In this document: in pieces, positions 17,301-24,966 of the stretch
Position numbering within the stretch: the stretch's first letter is position 1
Layout: every line of letters starts with the position of its first letter
DNA from: Pseudomonadota bacterium
GTDB lineage: Bacteria; Desulfobacterota; Desulfobulbia; Desulfobulbales; Desulfocapsaceae
Length of the DNA stretch: 64,000 nt
Assembly (NCBI GenBank): GCA_018820855.1
Contig: JAHJNL010000010.1
Span: 145,527-209,526 of the forward strand
Direction of reading: 5' to 3'
Notes under the pieces: generated by a model
Database searches by the model: none
What the model saw: the letters and a program-made list of their open reading frames with translations, nothing else
What the model was told of the DNA's origin: nothing
Translations under genes and position numbers: made by a program

Positions 17301-18245
17301 GTGACAGAGCAGGAGACAGTGAAATCAGGGATTGCCATGGTCCGTATCAACGGTACCAGGGTGCGTCATCTGCGTGAGGAGCAGGAACTGACTCAGCTCT
17401 ATCTGGCCACTGCTGTGGGCGTGACCACCGAGACCATTTCTCGATGGGAACGAAAGGATGCGCCCACCATAAAAAAGGAAAACGGTTTGAAACTGGCCGA
17501 GTCCCTTGGGGTCAGCCTGGAAGAAATCCTTGCCCCAGAGGAACAGGTGCCGGAAGAGAGTCCTGAAAGTGTTTTGCTCACAGATCAGGAGTCCGTCCCA
17601 TCTCTTGCTGCTCCGAAAACTTTGAAGAAAAAGATGATCCTGGCTACTGCTCTTCTGCTCGGAGTTGTTTTCTTTTTCTTCTTTTTTAGCCGCTCGGGTA
17701 ACAAGATCAAACATCTTTCAGCCAGGCGTATCATGCCTGCCCATGTTGTTAGCGGCCATCCCTTTCCTGTCATTATTGAGGTGGCTTCAGGATCCGAAAA
17801 GAGCTCCTCTCTGCTTGTAAAAGAACAGTTGCCAACAGGCAGCCGTGTCTTGCGCACCGTTCCTCTGGCCACGGTGGCAGAGAATAATATCCTGAAATGG
17901 ATAGATAAAAATGGTTCAGGTGAAAGAACCTTTGCCTACCTCGCTATCTTCGACGCAGAGACGGGCGCAGAAGATTCTTTTTCGTTCAACGGATCTCTTC
18001 TCATCCGTCAATCCAGCAGATTGGAAATCCCGGTGAACGGTCGAGATCGTATTCGTCTGTTGTCCTTCCACTGGGCGGACAGCGACAGAAACAATATCAT
18101 CGATGATGAGGAGCTCCTGGCTGTGTATGACGATTTTGGCCGGGTAGATGGTCTGGGAATTGATGTGGAGGAAGTGGAGTCCATTTGGATGGGCTCCGGC
18201 TATCGTTGGGACGCGGAAAAAACTGTGTTTGAAATTATTCCCTGA
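17301..18245 (+). CDS. Membrane-anchored XRE-family regulator with periplasmic domain
   Basis: 314 residues. The N terminus (about 15-75) is a Cro/C1 helix-turn-helix: RVRHLREEQELTQLYLATAV, GVTTETISRWERKDAPTIKK. A Glu/Pro-rich linker leads to one membrane helix (ILATALLLGVVFFFFFF, about 113-130), then a periplasmic domain with SSLLVKEQLPTGSRVLRTVP. A Ca2+-loop-like DSDRNNIIDDEEL near residue 256-268 follows. The GTG start at 17301 has GAGG upstream; an internal ATG at 17337 would still keep the HTH. The gene forms an operon with the next one, which encodes a secreted protein with the same domain. A signal-transducing one-component regulator is inferred; the ligand is unknown. Confidence 0.75.
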   Translation: MTEQETVKSGIAMVRINGTRVRHLREEQELTQLYLATAVGVTTETISRWERKDAPTIKKENGLKLAESLGVSLEEILAPEEQVPEESPESVLLTDQESVPSLAAPKTLKKKMILATALLLGVVFFFFFFSRSGNKIKHLSARRIMPAHVVSGHPFPVIIEVASGSEKSSSLLVKEQLPTGSRVLRTVPLATVAENNILKWIDKNGSGERTFAYLAIFDAETGAEDSFSFNGSLLIRQSSRLEIPVNGRDRIRLLSFHWADSDRNNIIDDEELLAVYDDFGRVDGLGIDVEEVESIWMGSGYRWDAEKTVFEIIP

Positions 18246-18261
18246 ATAAGGAGTTCGGCAG

Positions 18262-18669
18262 ATGAAGAGAGAGAAGGGGAAGAGCCTGCGCATATATAAC
18301 GTTTTTCTGCTTTTTTCTGTTTTCCTGCTCATGGCAGGTGAGACACAGGCGGAAGGTGTTCAGGCCAGATACCTGGAAAACAGCGGGAAGGTAACAGTTC
18401 TGGAACTCACAATAGAAGCTCCGGCCCCGAGCTCTGTTATTGTCCAGCAACAGCTTCCGCCCGGGACTCGAATCCATAATGCCGCCCCTGCTTATACCAA
18501 GTTCAACCCTGGTAAAGCTGAAGTGAAGTGGCTGTTTAAAAGGCCGCGCCCCGGGGTCAGAACAATTACCCTGCATTACGACGCTCCCCTTTCCGGAAAG
18601 GGGGCTTCTGCCGTGATCCGCTGCAAGAGCCCGACCAGCGGCCAGCTCATGACCATCACTGTTCCGTAA
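18262..18669 (+). CDS. Secreted protein sharing the domain of its XRE neighbour
   Basis: A 135-residue protein with a signal sequence (NVFLLFSVFLLMAGETQA). The mature part carries SSVIVQQQLPPGTRIHNAAP followed by VKWLFKRPRPG, which matches the periplasmic domain of the preceding regulator (SSLLVKEQLPTGSRVLRTVP, then LKWIDKNGSG). The two are thus paralogous DUF11-like beta domains, one membrane-tethered and one free. The 16-base gap and common strand indicate one operon. It may be a partner or a decoy for the regulator's sensor domain; no enzymatic motif is visible. Confidence 0.65.
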   Translation: MKREKGKSLRIYNVFLLFSVFLLMAGETQAEGVQARYLENSGKVTVLELTIEAPAPSSVIVQQQLPPGTRIHNAAPAYTKFNPGKAEVKWLFKRPRPGVRTITLHYDAPLSGKGASAVIRCKSPTSGQLMTITVP

Positions 18670-19036
18670 TTAAAAAGAACAGGAACTGCCGGGGACAAGT
18701 CGACACCCGGAAAGAATGTTTTTGTAGCAGTCATTTCTCTCAGAGCCTCTGCTGAACCAATAGATGCAGGAAAAAAAAGCAAAATTTGCTGCCGGAAAAG
18801 GTGTCAGTTTCTGACAGGTGCTTTTTTGAAATCCAGGACCAGGCTGATGGGGAAATGCAGCAAACGCAGAGGCTGAACGTTGAGGCTGAATGCTAAAAAA
18901 TAATAATATCCATTTGACTCTGACTTCTGGTCCCCATAAGATAAAAATGGAACTGTTTTTTTTGGGGGGTCTGCTACTGATGAATCCTTGAACCCTTTCT
19001 TATAAAAAATACCAAGATGCCAATAGCGAGAGAAGT
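18670..19036. other. Intergenic region before the binding-protein gene
   Basis: About 370 bases with no credible gene. A weak hairpin (tgtcag/ctgaca near 18802-18817) precedes a T run and may be a terminator. A TATAAAAA stretch near 18999-19010 and GAGAGAAG before the ATG at 19037 would serve the downstream gene. Confidence 0.35.
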
Positions 19037-20152
19037 ATGCGGAAAAAAACGTTTGTTCAACCATTGCTTTTCGTACTTTTTGTCCTTCTGCTGCTGGGTG
19101 GCTGTGACAGAGAACCACAACCGATAAAATTAGGACTTTCTATCAATCTCAGCGGTCTGGGCGGAGAGGCTGGCGAACAGATTCGTGACGGTGCGCTCCT
19201 GGCCGTGGATGCGGTGAATAGCCAAGGGGGGATCAACGGCAGGCCGCTGGAGCTCCTTGTCCGTGACGACGAAAACAGCGATGAAGGGATTGCCAGGGCT
19301 GATCAATCACTTATCAATGAAGGTGTGGTGGCCATTGTGGGGCACAGCTATTCCTCAACTACTGTCAAGGCCTATCCGCTGGTCATGAAGAATGAGGTCC
19401 TGCTTATCACGGCTTATACAGGAACCGGGAGTCTGAGTGGGAAGGATGATTTTTTCTTCCGTACAGCAGTGGATACCACACTCTATGGGGAGAAAGTTGC
19501 TGCCCTGCTCAACGAGAAAAAGATATCCTCTGTCTCCTTTCTCATGGATATGAGCAATCCTGCCTTTGTGGTTGACTATAAGGAGAAGACCGAAAGGAAT
19601 TTTTCAGGAAGGGTAACAGAGGTACGTTTTGATTCCAAACAGGAGAACGACTGGCAGCAGATTGTCGCAGATCTTATGGTCTCTGACCCGGATGCCATTA
19701 TCTTTTTGACAGAGGCATCCATGACCGGAGTCGCTTTGCAGAAATTGGCAAGTAGTGGCTATGACGGGTTGCGTATTGCTACGCTCTGGGCGCAGACTCC
19801 AGGTCTTATGCGCTATGCCGGCGGAGCTGTTGAAGGGTTGCTGGTTGTGAGCTTTATTAATCCTGACAATCATTCGCCCCAGTGGCTGGAGTTTTCTGAA
19901 AAAATGGAAGCACAGTTTAAAAAGAAGGCCACGGCCCGATCTGGCAGGGCCTGTGAACTGGTCATGATCCTTGCCGATGCCTTGAGGCGGTGCAGTGTCA
20001 TCACTCCGGCTGAATTAAAGAAGGCTTTGCTGGCAGGCGAATATCAGACCCTCATGGGACAGGTTCGCTTCGACAGTTTTGGTGACGTGAACAGACCGGT
20101 ATACCAGATAATTGTCCGGGATGGGGCCTTTCACACCGTAAAGGAACTCTAG
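19037..20152 (+). CDS. Lipoprotein ABC-type (branched-chain amino acid-like) binding protein
   Basis: 371 residues. The N terminus is a lipoprotein signal with lipobox LLGGC, so the protein should be membrane-tethered in the periplasm. The body is a type 1 periplasmic-binding fold of the LivK/LivJ class: KLGLSINLSGLGGEAGEQIR, GALLAVDAVNSQGGINGRPL and AIVGHSYSSTTVKAYPL. No permease or ATPase genes lie nearby. Instead the next gene, starting at the very next base after its stop, is a histidine kinase with an external sensor region. The protein is therefore probably a ligand receptor for the kinase rather than part of a transporter. Ligand class likely amino acid or small organic acid. Confidence 0.85.
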   Translation: MRKKTFVQPLLFVLFVLLLLGGCDREPQPIKLGLSINLSGLGGEAGEQIRDGALLAVDAVNSQGGINGRPLELLVRDDENSDEGIARADQSLINEGVVAIVGHSYSSTTVKAYPLVMKNEVLLITAYTGTGSLSGKDDFFFRTAVDTTLYGEKVAALLNEKKISSVSFLMDMSNPAFVVDYKEKTERNFSGRVTEVRFDSKQENDWQQIVADLMVSDPDAIIFLTEASMTGVALQKLASSGYDGLRIATLWAQTPGLMRYAGGAVEGLLVVSFINPDNHSPQWLEFSEKMEAQFKKKATARSGRACELVMILADALRRCSVITPAELKKALLAGEYQTLMGQVRFDSFGDVNRPVYQIIVRDGAFHTVKEL

Positions 20153-23071
20153 TTGACCTCCCAGTCACTGAAGAAAAAGATAACTGTTGTCCTGAGCCTG
20201 GTGGCCCTGGCTGGGTTTGTTGTTGTGGCCTTTCTTGGTGGATTGGATGAATACCGGGAAACCAAGGATGAATATACGGTCGTCATGGTTTCCCGTATCA
20301 AGGTTGCCAAGGCCCTTGTCGGCAGAACCATTTATCAGACCGATGAGCTGGTAAGAAGGATCATTCGCCGGGCAGAATTCAGTTCCGTGGAAACGGTTCT
20401 GGCGGAACTTTCTTCCTCAGCCTATTCGGATTTTTTTGCTGACAGTTTTTATCTGCTCGATCCCAAAGGGACAGTGCTTCAGATTTCAGAACCTTACGGA
20501 TATTACAAGGGGCTTGATTTCAGCGGAATGATAACTGATGCTGGAGAGAGCAACGAACATGTTCTTCTTCATCAGTCCCTTCTCAACAAACAATCAATGG
20601 TCACTCTCCGTTATCCTCTGGCCAACGGCAATCTGTTGGTGGTCGAGCGCAGTCTTGCCAACCTCATTCCGGTCATGGCTATTTTCGAGGCAGGTAGTCT
20701 TTATCCGGGGGAACTGTTTTTCGTCCTCAACCGCAGTGGGCAGACTGTCTATCATCCGAATTATGGCCTGGTAAAGAGCAGGCACAACCTCGGCTTTGAT
20801 CTGAAAGAAAGAAGCAAACCAGATGAGGAGGGACTCTTTTCTTTTTCATACCAGGGAAAGAAATATATTTCCTTCAGTGAAACTTTTCAGGAACCCGCTG
20901 AATGGAGTATCTATTACTCCATTCCTCAGGCAGAGCTGTATGCAAAAATACAACGGGCCATTCTCCAGCATTTAGCTTTTCTTTCCCTGTTTTTCGGACT
21001 GCTTCTGCTGGTGATGATCTCTGTCGTGAACCAGTTTTTTTCACGGCCTGTCAGGCAACTGGTGACCGCCCTGGAAAATTCCAGTCCGGGGAAGGCTCTG
21101 CCGTTGTCGCAATCCATGACTGCAGGGATCCAGGAACTTGAGACTATTATGGAAGCAATCAGCAGCCGCGACCTCCTGGTTTCCCAGGATGGTGAACGTC
21201 TTCAGGCCGTGCTTGATGGGCTGGACTCCCTGGTCTATGTTTCTGATATGGATACTTGTGAAATCCTCTTCGGCAATAGTGTCTGCCGTGAACTGTTTGG
21301 TGATGTCGTTGGTAAAATCTGTTACACGGTTCTGCAGAAAGGACAGAAGGAGCCTTGTCCTTTCTGTACCAATCATCTGCTCCTCGATGAGCAGGGGCAT
21401 CCTGCCGGGGTTCAAGTCTGGGAGTTTCAGAATACTCTGAACGGAGAGTGGTACGGTATCAGAGATCAGGCCATCCGCTGGGTGGACGGCAGGATCGTTC
21501 GGATGGAAATCGCCACCAATATCACGGAACAGAAGAAGGCGTCAGCAGCACTGCTGGACGAGAAGGAACGATTGGCCGTAACTCTCCGCTCCATTAGTGA
21601 GGGAGTTATTACCACGGATATGGAAGGAAACGTGGAACTGGTGAACAGGGCTGCCGAGGAATTGCTTGGCTGTTCGCAAAAAGCGGCTGCCGGTCGTTCC
21701 GTGGAGGAAGTACTTTCTTTTCTCGATGAAGATAGCAAAGCAATCAAGGAGCACCCTGTCAGAAAGATCCTGCGTGATGGAGGGATTCTTCGCATACATA
21801 AAAACAGAACCCGATTTCTCGGAAAAGATGAACTCAGGACAATTGCCCACAGCGGCGCACCGATTTTTGATCAAACAAGTCAGGTGGTCGGCACTGTTCT
21901 GGTTTTTCGCGATGTCAGCACTGATGAAAAACAGGAACAAGAGCTGCTCAAGGTGAGAAAACTGGAATCTGTTGGTGTTCTGGCCGGAGGAATCGCCCAT
22001 GATTTTAATAATATCCTGGTGGCGATCCTGGGGAATCTCAGCTTGGCCGGGCAGTTTCTTGATCCTCTCCATAAAGCATTTCCACTGGTGTTGGAGGCTG
22101 AAAAGGCATCCTTGCGGGCCAGGGGACTGACCCAACAGCTGCTCACTTTTTCCAAGGGGGGAGAGCCTGTACGGCAGGCCACTTCTCTTGGCAAGTTGAT
22201 CAGAGAATCTGCTGGTTTTGTCTTGAGTGGCAGTAATGTTGTCTGTAACTATCAGATTGATAACGATCTCTGGCAGGTGGAAATCGATTCAGGGCAGATT
22301 AGCCAGGTTATCCAAAACCTTATTATCAATGCCAAACAAGCTATGTCCATGGGGGGCAGTGTGACTCTGGCCTGTCGAAACGTGGACAAAAACGATCCCT
22401 CGCTTTCTCCTCTCCTGAAAAAACAGAGTTATGTCCAGATAGAGATCCGGGATAATGGTATCGGTATGCCGCTTGATGTTCTGGAAAGGATTTTTGACCC
22501 CTATTTTACCACCAAAGAACACGGCAGTGGGCTAGGGCTGGCCATTTGCCATTCCATCCTGGCAAAACATGATGGCTTGATTGCTGCAGAATCAATTATC
22601 GATGAGGGGAGTATCTTTACCTTTTATCTACCTGCCATTGTGGAAGAAGATGGCATAGGAATCGTTGATGAGCAGGATTCCTGCCGTGGCTCAGGAAGAG
22701 TGCTGGTCATGGATGACGAGGAAACAGTACGTGAGATTGTGAAGCAGGTACTTGAGTATCTCGGTTATGAAGTGTTCCAGGCAATTGATGGAGAAGAAGC
22801 TATACGAATTTATCGGGATCAGCAGAAGCAGGCCAGACCTATAGATGCTGTGATCATGGATTTGACCATTCCGGGCGGCATGGGTGGGCAGGAGACCGTG
22901 GGCGAGATATTAAAAATTGATGCTGCCGCTAAGGTTCTTGTCTCCTCCGGTTATTCAAATGATCCTATTATGGCCAATTATTCGCGTTACGGATTTGTGG
23001 GTTCAGTGGTCAAGCCGTTCAGTCTGAATGAGCTGGGGCAGATCCTGTATGAGGTGATTGGCAGAAAATAG
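20153..23071 (+). CDS. Hybrid sensor histidine kinase (Cache-like, PAS, PAS, HisKA, HATPase, REC)
   Basis: 972 residues. Two membrane helices (about 12-30 and 265-290) enclose a periplasmic Cache-like sensor domain. A HAMP-like segment, two PAS domains (about 345-460, with CPFC, and 475-595) and a HisKA domain follow; the phosphoacceptor His is in LAGGIAHDFNNI near 617. The HATPase has NLIINAKQAM and GSGLGLAICHSIL. The C-terminal receiver (about 850-972) keeps the Asp in VIMDLTIPG. The TTG start directly abuts the upstream stop (TAGTTG), implying translational coupling with the binding protein. A ligand-bound receptor-kinase phosphorelay is inferred; the output regulator is not in the window. 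Confidence 0.88.
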   Translation: MTSQSLKKKITVVLSLVALAGFVVVAFLGGLDEYRETKDEYTVVMVSRIKVAKALVGRTIYQTDELVRRIIRRAEFSSVETVLAELSSSAYSDFFADSFYLLDPKGTVLQISEPYGYYKGLDFSGMITDAGESNEHVLLHQSLLNKQSMVTLRYPLANGNLLVVERSLANLIPVMAIFEAGSLYPGELFFVLNRSGQTVYHPNYGLVKSRHNLGFDLKERSKPDEEGLFSFSYQGKKYISFSETFQEPAEWSIYYSIPQAELYAKIQRAILQHLAFLSLFFGLLLLVMISVVNQFFSRPVRQLVTALENSSPGKALPLSQSMTAGIQELETIMEAISSRDLLVSQDGERLQAVLDGLDSLVYVSDMDTCEILFGNSVCRELFGDVVGKICYTVLQKGQKEPCPFCTNHLLLDEQGHPAGVQVWEFQNTLNGEWYGIRDQAIRWVDGRIVRMEIATNITEQKKASAALLDEKERLAVTLRSISEGVITTDMEGNVELVNRAAEELLGCSQKAAAGRSVEEVLSFLDEDSKAIKEHPVRKILRDGGILRIHKNRTRFLGKDELRTIAHSGAPIFDQTSQVVGTVLVFRDVSTDEKQEQELLKVRKLESVGVLAGGIAHDFNNILVAILGNLSLAGQFLDPLHKAFPLVLEAEKASLRARGLTQQLLTFSKGGEPVRQATSLGKLIRESAGFVLSGSNVVCNYQIDNDLWQVEIDSGQISQVIQNLIINAKQAMSMGGSVTLACRNVDKNDPSLSPLLKKQSYVQIEIRDNGIGMPLDVLERIFDPYFTTKEHGSGLGLAICHSILAKHDGLIAAESIIDEGSIFTFYLPAIVEEDGIGIVDEQDSCRGSGRVLVMDDEETVREIVKQVLEYLGYEVFQAIDGEEAIRIYRDQQKQARPIDAVIMDLTIPGGMGGQETVGEILKIDAAAKVLVSSGYSNDPIMANYSRYGFVGSVVKPFSLNELGQILYEVIGRK

Positions 23072-23269
23072 GTTGTTGAACCATGACGCAACTGACCTCC
23101 TTGCCTGGCAGCATCGGTGCAGTTATGGAAAAGCAATCTGATTATGCTGCAATTTTCTCACAACCAAGTGAATTATTTATTGTACCGTAACTTAATCTTT
23201 TTAAGGACATTAACCGGCGAGTTGCACTTGCAGCTTGAATCTGGAAATTTCAAAAAAGGAGGAACTGAA

Positions 23270-23683
23270 ATGAATAAAACATGGATTGCTCTTACTCTTG
23301 GATTTCTCGGATGTGGTGCAGTTGCACTTGCAGGCGGAAGTGTAAATATGCAGGAAGGGCTATGGGAGATCAGCTCAACAGTCAATATGCCCGGTATGAT
23401 CATGCCGCCAACATCCTATACCCAGTGTATTAATAAAGAAGATCTGGTCCCGCAGAACAAGCAAAACGGTCAGGAATGCACCATGGATAATATCACCCAG
23501 AAAGGGGATATGGTGATGTGGACAGTGCACTGCAGCACACCCGGAGGCATGATGACTGGAAAAGGTGCCATAACTTACGAGGGGACAACCTTTTTAGGAG
23601 ATATACAGATGATTATAAGTGGACAACATGGGATGCAAATGAACACCCATATGGAAGGCCAGCGCATTGGCGATTGTATGTAA
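23270..23683 (+). CDS. DUF3617-family periplasmic protein
   Basis: 137 residues from an ATG preceded by AAAGGAGG at 23256-23263; an upstream in-frame extension to 23117 has no ribosome site and no protein character. A signal peptide (NKTWIALTLGFLGCGAVALA) is followed by MQEGLWEISSTVNMPGMIMP, the typical DUF3617 opening, then YTQCINKEDLVPQ, CTMDNITQKGDMVMWTVHCS, and a final Cys. Four conserved Cys probably form disulfides. Many Met residues are notable. DUF3617 proteins are periplasmic and of unknown function. It stands alone, followed by a long noncoding stretch. Confidence 0.8.
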   Translation: MNKTWIALTLGFLGCGAVALAGGSVNMQEGLWEISSTVNMPGMIMPPTSYTQCINKEDLVPQNKQNGQECTMDNITQKGDMVMWTVHCSTPGGMMTGKGAITYEGTTFLGDIQMIISGQHGMQMNTHMEGQRIGDCM

Positions 23684-24098
23684 TGTTCTGAATTGGTAGT
23701 GATTCTCTCATAAGTGAACATGATCCTGAAAAAATGGTGTTCAGCACTTGCTGTCACGACAATGGAAATAGAATCTATAATGGTTTGAAGGAGCTGGGCC
23801 AAGGGCGTCACCAAACAAGCCATGCTCAAAGGCGGGAAATGAATGGACGCAGTTACTGCAGAGTGGCTTATTGAAAAAGGTGATAACCAAGTGCCGTGTG
23901 CCTCTCAGCGGTCAGATGAGCGGGAAGTATTTGAAATATTCAATGCTTAGTGAGAATGCTGCAGACAGGAAAATATCTGCTCGAATCAGAGGAAGCTGCA
24001 GAATGTCGGTAAAGGAGAAGGGATTTCAGATTTGATATTGTGCCAGGGTCAGGTAAGCGATTTCCCCTGCTTAATGCAGAAAAAATTTGATGGAATAA
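23684..24098. other. Intergenic region with one doubtful mini-ORF
   Basis: No firm gene. A 35-codon frame at 23843-23950 (+) starting MDAVTAEWLIEKGDNQVPCA and ending in EVFEIFNA reads plausibly like protein and follows a purine-rich ggcggga. No family is recognised, and it may be a fragment or chance. Confidence 0.3.
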
Positions 24099-24136
24099 AA
24101 AAAAGCACTTAACCAATGAGGTTAGGTGCTTTTTTT
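24099..24136. terminator. Bidirectional intrinsic terminator
   Basis: The arms 24099-24114 and 24120-24136 (aaaaaagcacttaacc and ggttaggtgcttttttt, one mismatch) end in T runs on both strands. It ends the tRNA-Lys transcript on the minus strand, 6 bases from the encoded CCA, and any rightward transcript. Confidence 0.8.
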
Positions 24137-24141
24137 ATAGC

Positions 24142-24217
24142 TGGTGGGCCGTCCCGGAGTCGAACCGGGGACCTGCTGATTAAGAGTCAGATGCTCTACC
24201 AATTGAGCTAACGGCCC
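24142..24217 (-). tRNA. tRNA-Lys(CTT)
   Basis: The 76-base complement reads GGGCCGTTAGCTCAATTGGT and folds into a full cloverleaf. The acceptor stem is GGGCCGT/ACGGCCC, the anticodon loop is CTCTTAA giving anticodon CTT (reads AAG, lysine), the T arm has GGTTCGACTC, and the discriminator A is followed by an encoded CCA. Confidence 0.95.
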
Positions 24218-24332
24218 TCTATTTCTGTAAAAGAAAAAATTGATGGGCAACTAATAGCACACGGCGAATCATCCGTCAAGCACGGTGACAGCCGATCTGT
24301 TGAATTATTCTATTCAATAAAGATCGGGTCAT

Positions 24333-24548
24333 TTACAGCCGGGCAAGTTTTTCTCCGCTCATGTTGGAAAAGTTTTCACATTCCCTTTTGTTTATGAAGG
24401 GGCAGGCCTCTTTCATAAACCATTGTTTTTTAGGACACCAGAAACGGTCTTTGAAGGGTTCATTGCAACCCTTCCTTGTCAAGAGCTTGCGTTTGCGTTT
24501 TCCGTAGCTGACATCCCTGTCCTGTATGGAAAATTGCCAAATGGTCAT
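24333..24548 (-). CDS. Small Cys-rich protein
   Basis: A 71-residue basic protein starting MTIWQFSIQDRDVSYGKRKR. The start is chosen because AGGAGG lies 8 bases before this ATG; a longer in-frame version to 24590 lacks one. Four Cys are spaced GCNEPFKDRFWC and EACPFINKREC, a pattern that could bind a metal or form disulfides in a small domain. There is no signal peptide. It lies downstream of the AccA-AccD gene in the same direction but behind a terminator. Not assigned to a family. Confidence 0.55.
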   Translation of the reverse strand: MTIWQFSIQDRDVSYGKRKRKLLTRKGCNEPFKDRFWCPKKQWFMKEACPFINKRECENFSNMSGEKLARL

Positions 24549-24590
24549 ACTGTGCACCTCCTCAGTCCTTTGAGAAACTTGTACGAACAC

Positions 24591-24912
24591 GCTATGGCAC
24601 TATATCGACAGAATAAGAGAGGAAGTTAAGGGGAAAAGGCTGAGAGGGGTATTGTTGATTTTCATGTTTTTTGCTGGTATCACGCACCGTGATAGTGTGT
24701 TGATTCCGGAAAGAGAGTTTGAAGATGGGTTTGTGTTTTACTGGTGGGAGCCGATTTGTCAGCAAAGAGGGAAGGTGTAGTCCGTGTGTCTTTTTTGAAT
24801 TGTAAGGGCAGGGGCGCGGCTGAAAACCCCTCCAACGTGGAAGCTTGATTCCTTGTTGGAGCGTTGGCAAACCGGTTGATGTTGGTGCGATAGGACAGTC
24901 AATCCGCGCAAA
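24591..24912. other. Intergenic region, no gene seen
   Basis: About 320 bases between the small Cys-rich gene and the terminator behind accAD. It should hold the promoter of the small gene. No RNA or repeat recognised. Confidence 0.35.
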
Positions 24913-24943
24913 TCCCCTCACCGACGTTATGTCGGTGAGGGGA
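24913..24943 (-). terminator. Terminator hairpin of the accC-accAD unit
   Basis: Perfect 13-base arms 24913-24925 and 24931-24943 (tcccctcaccgac/gtcggtgagggga) with a 5-base loop, 23 bases after the accAD stop. Only a short T-rich tail follows on the minus strand. Confidence 0.7.
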
Positions 24944-24966
24944 CATCAGCAAATGAACTGGTTTAC

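Noticed and set aside
23117..23269. N-terminal extension of the DUF3617 protein
   Set aside because: The internal ATG at 23270 has a strong AAAGGAGG and starts a proper signal peptide.
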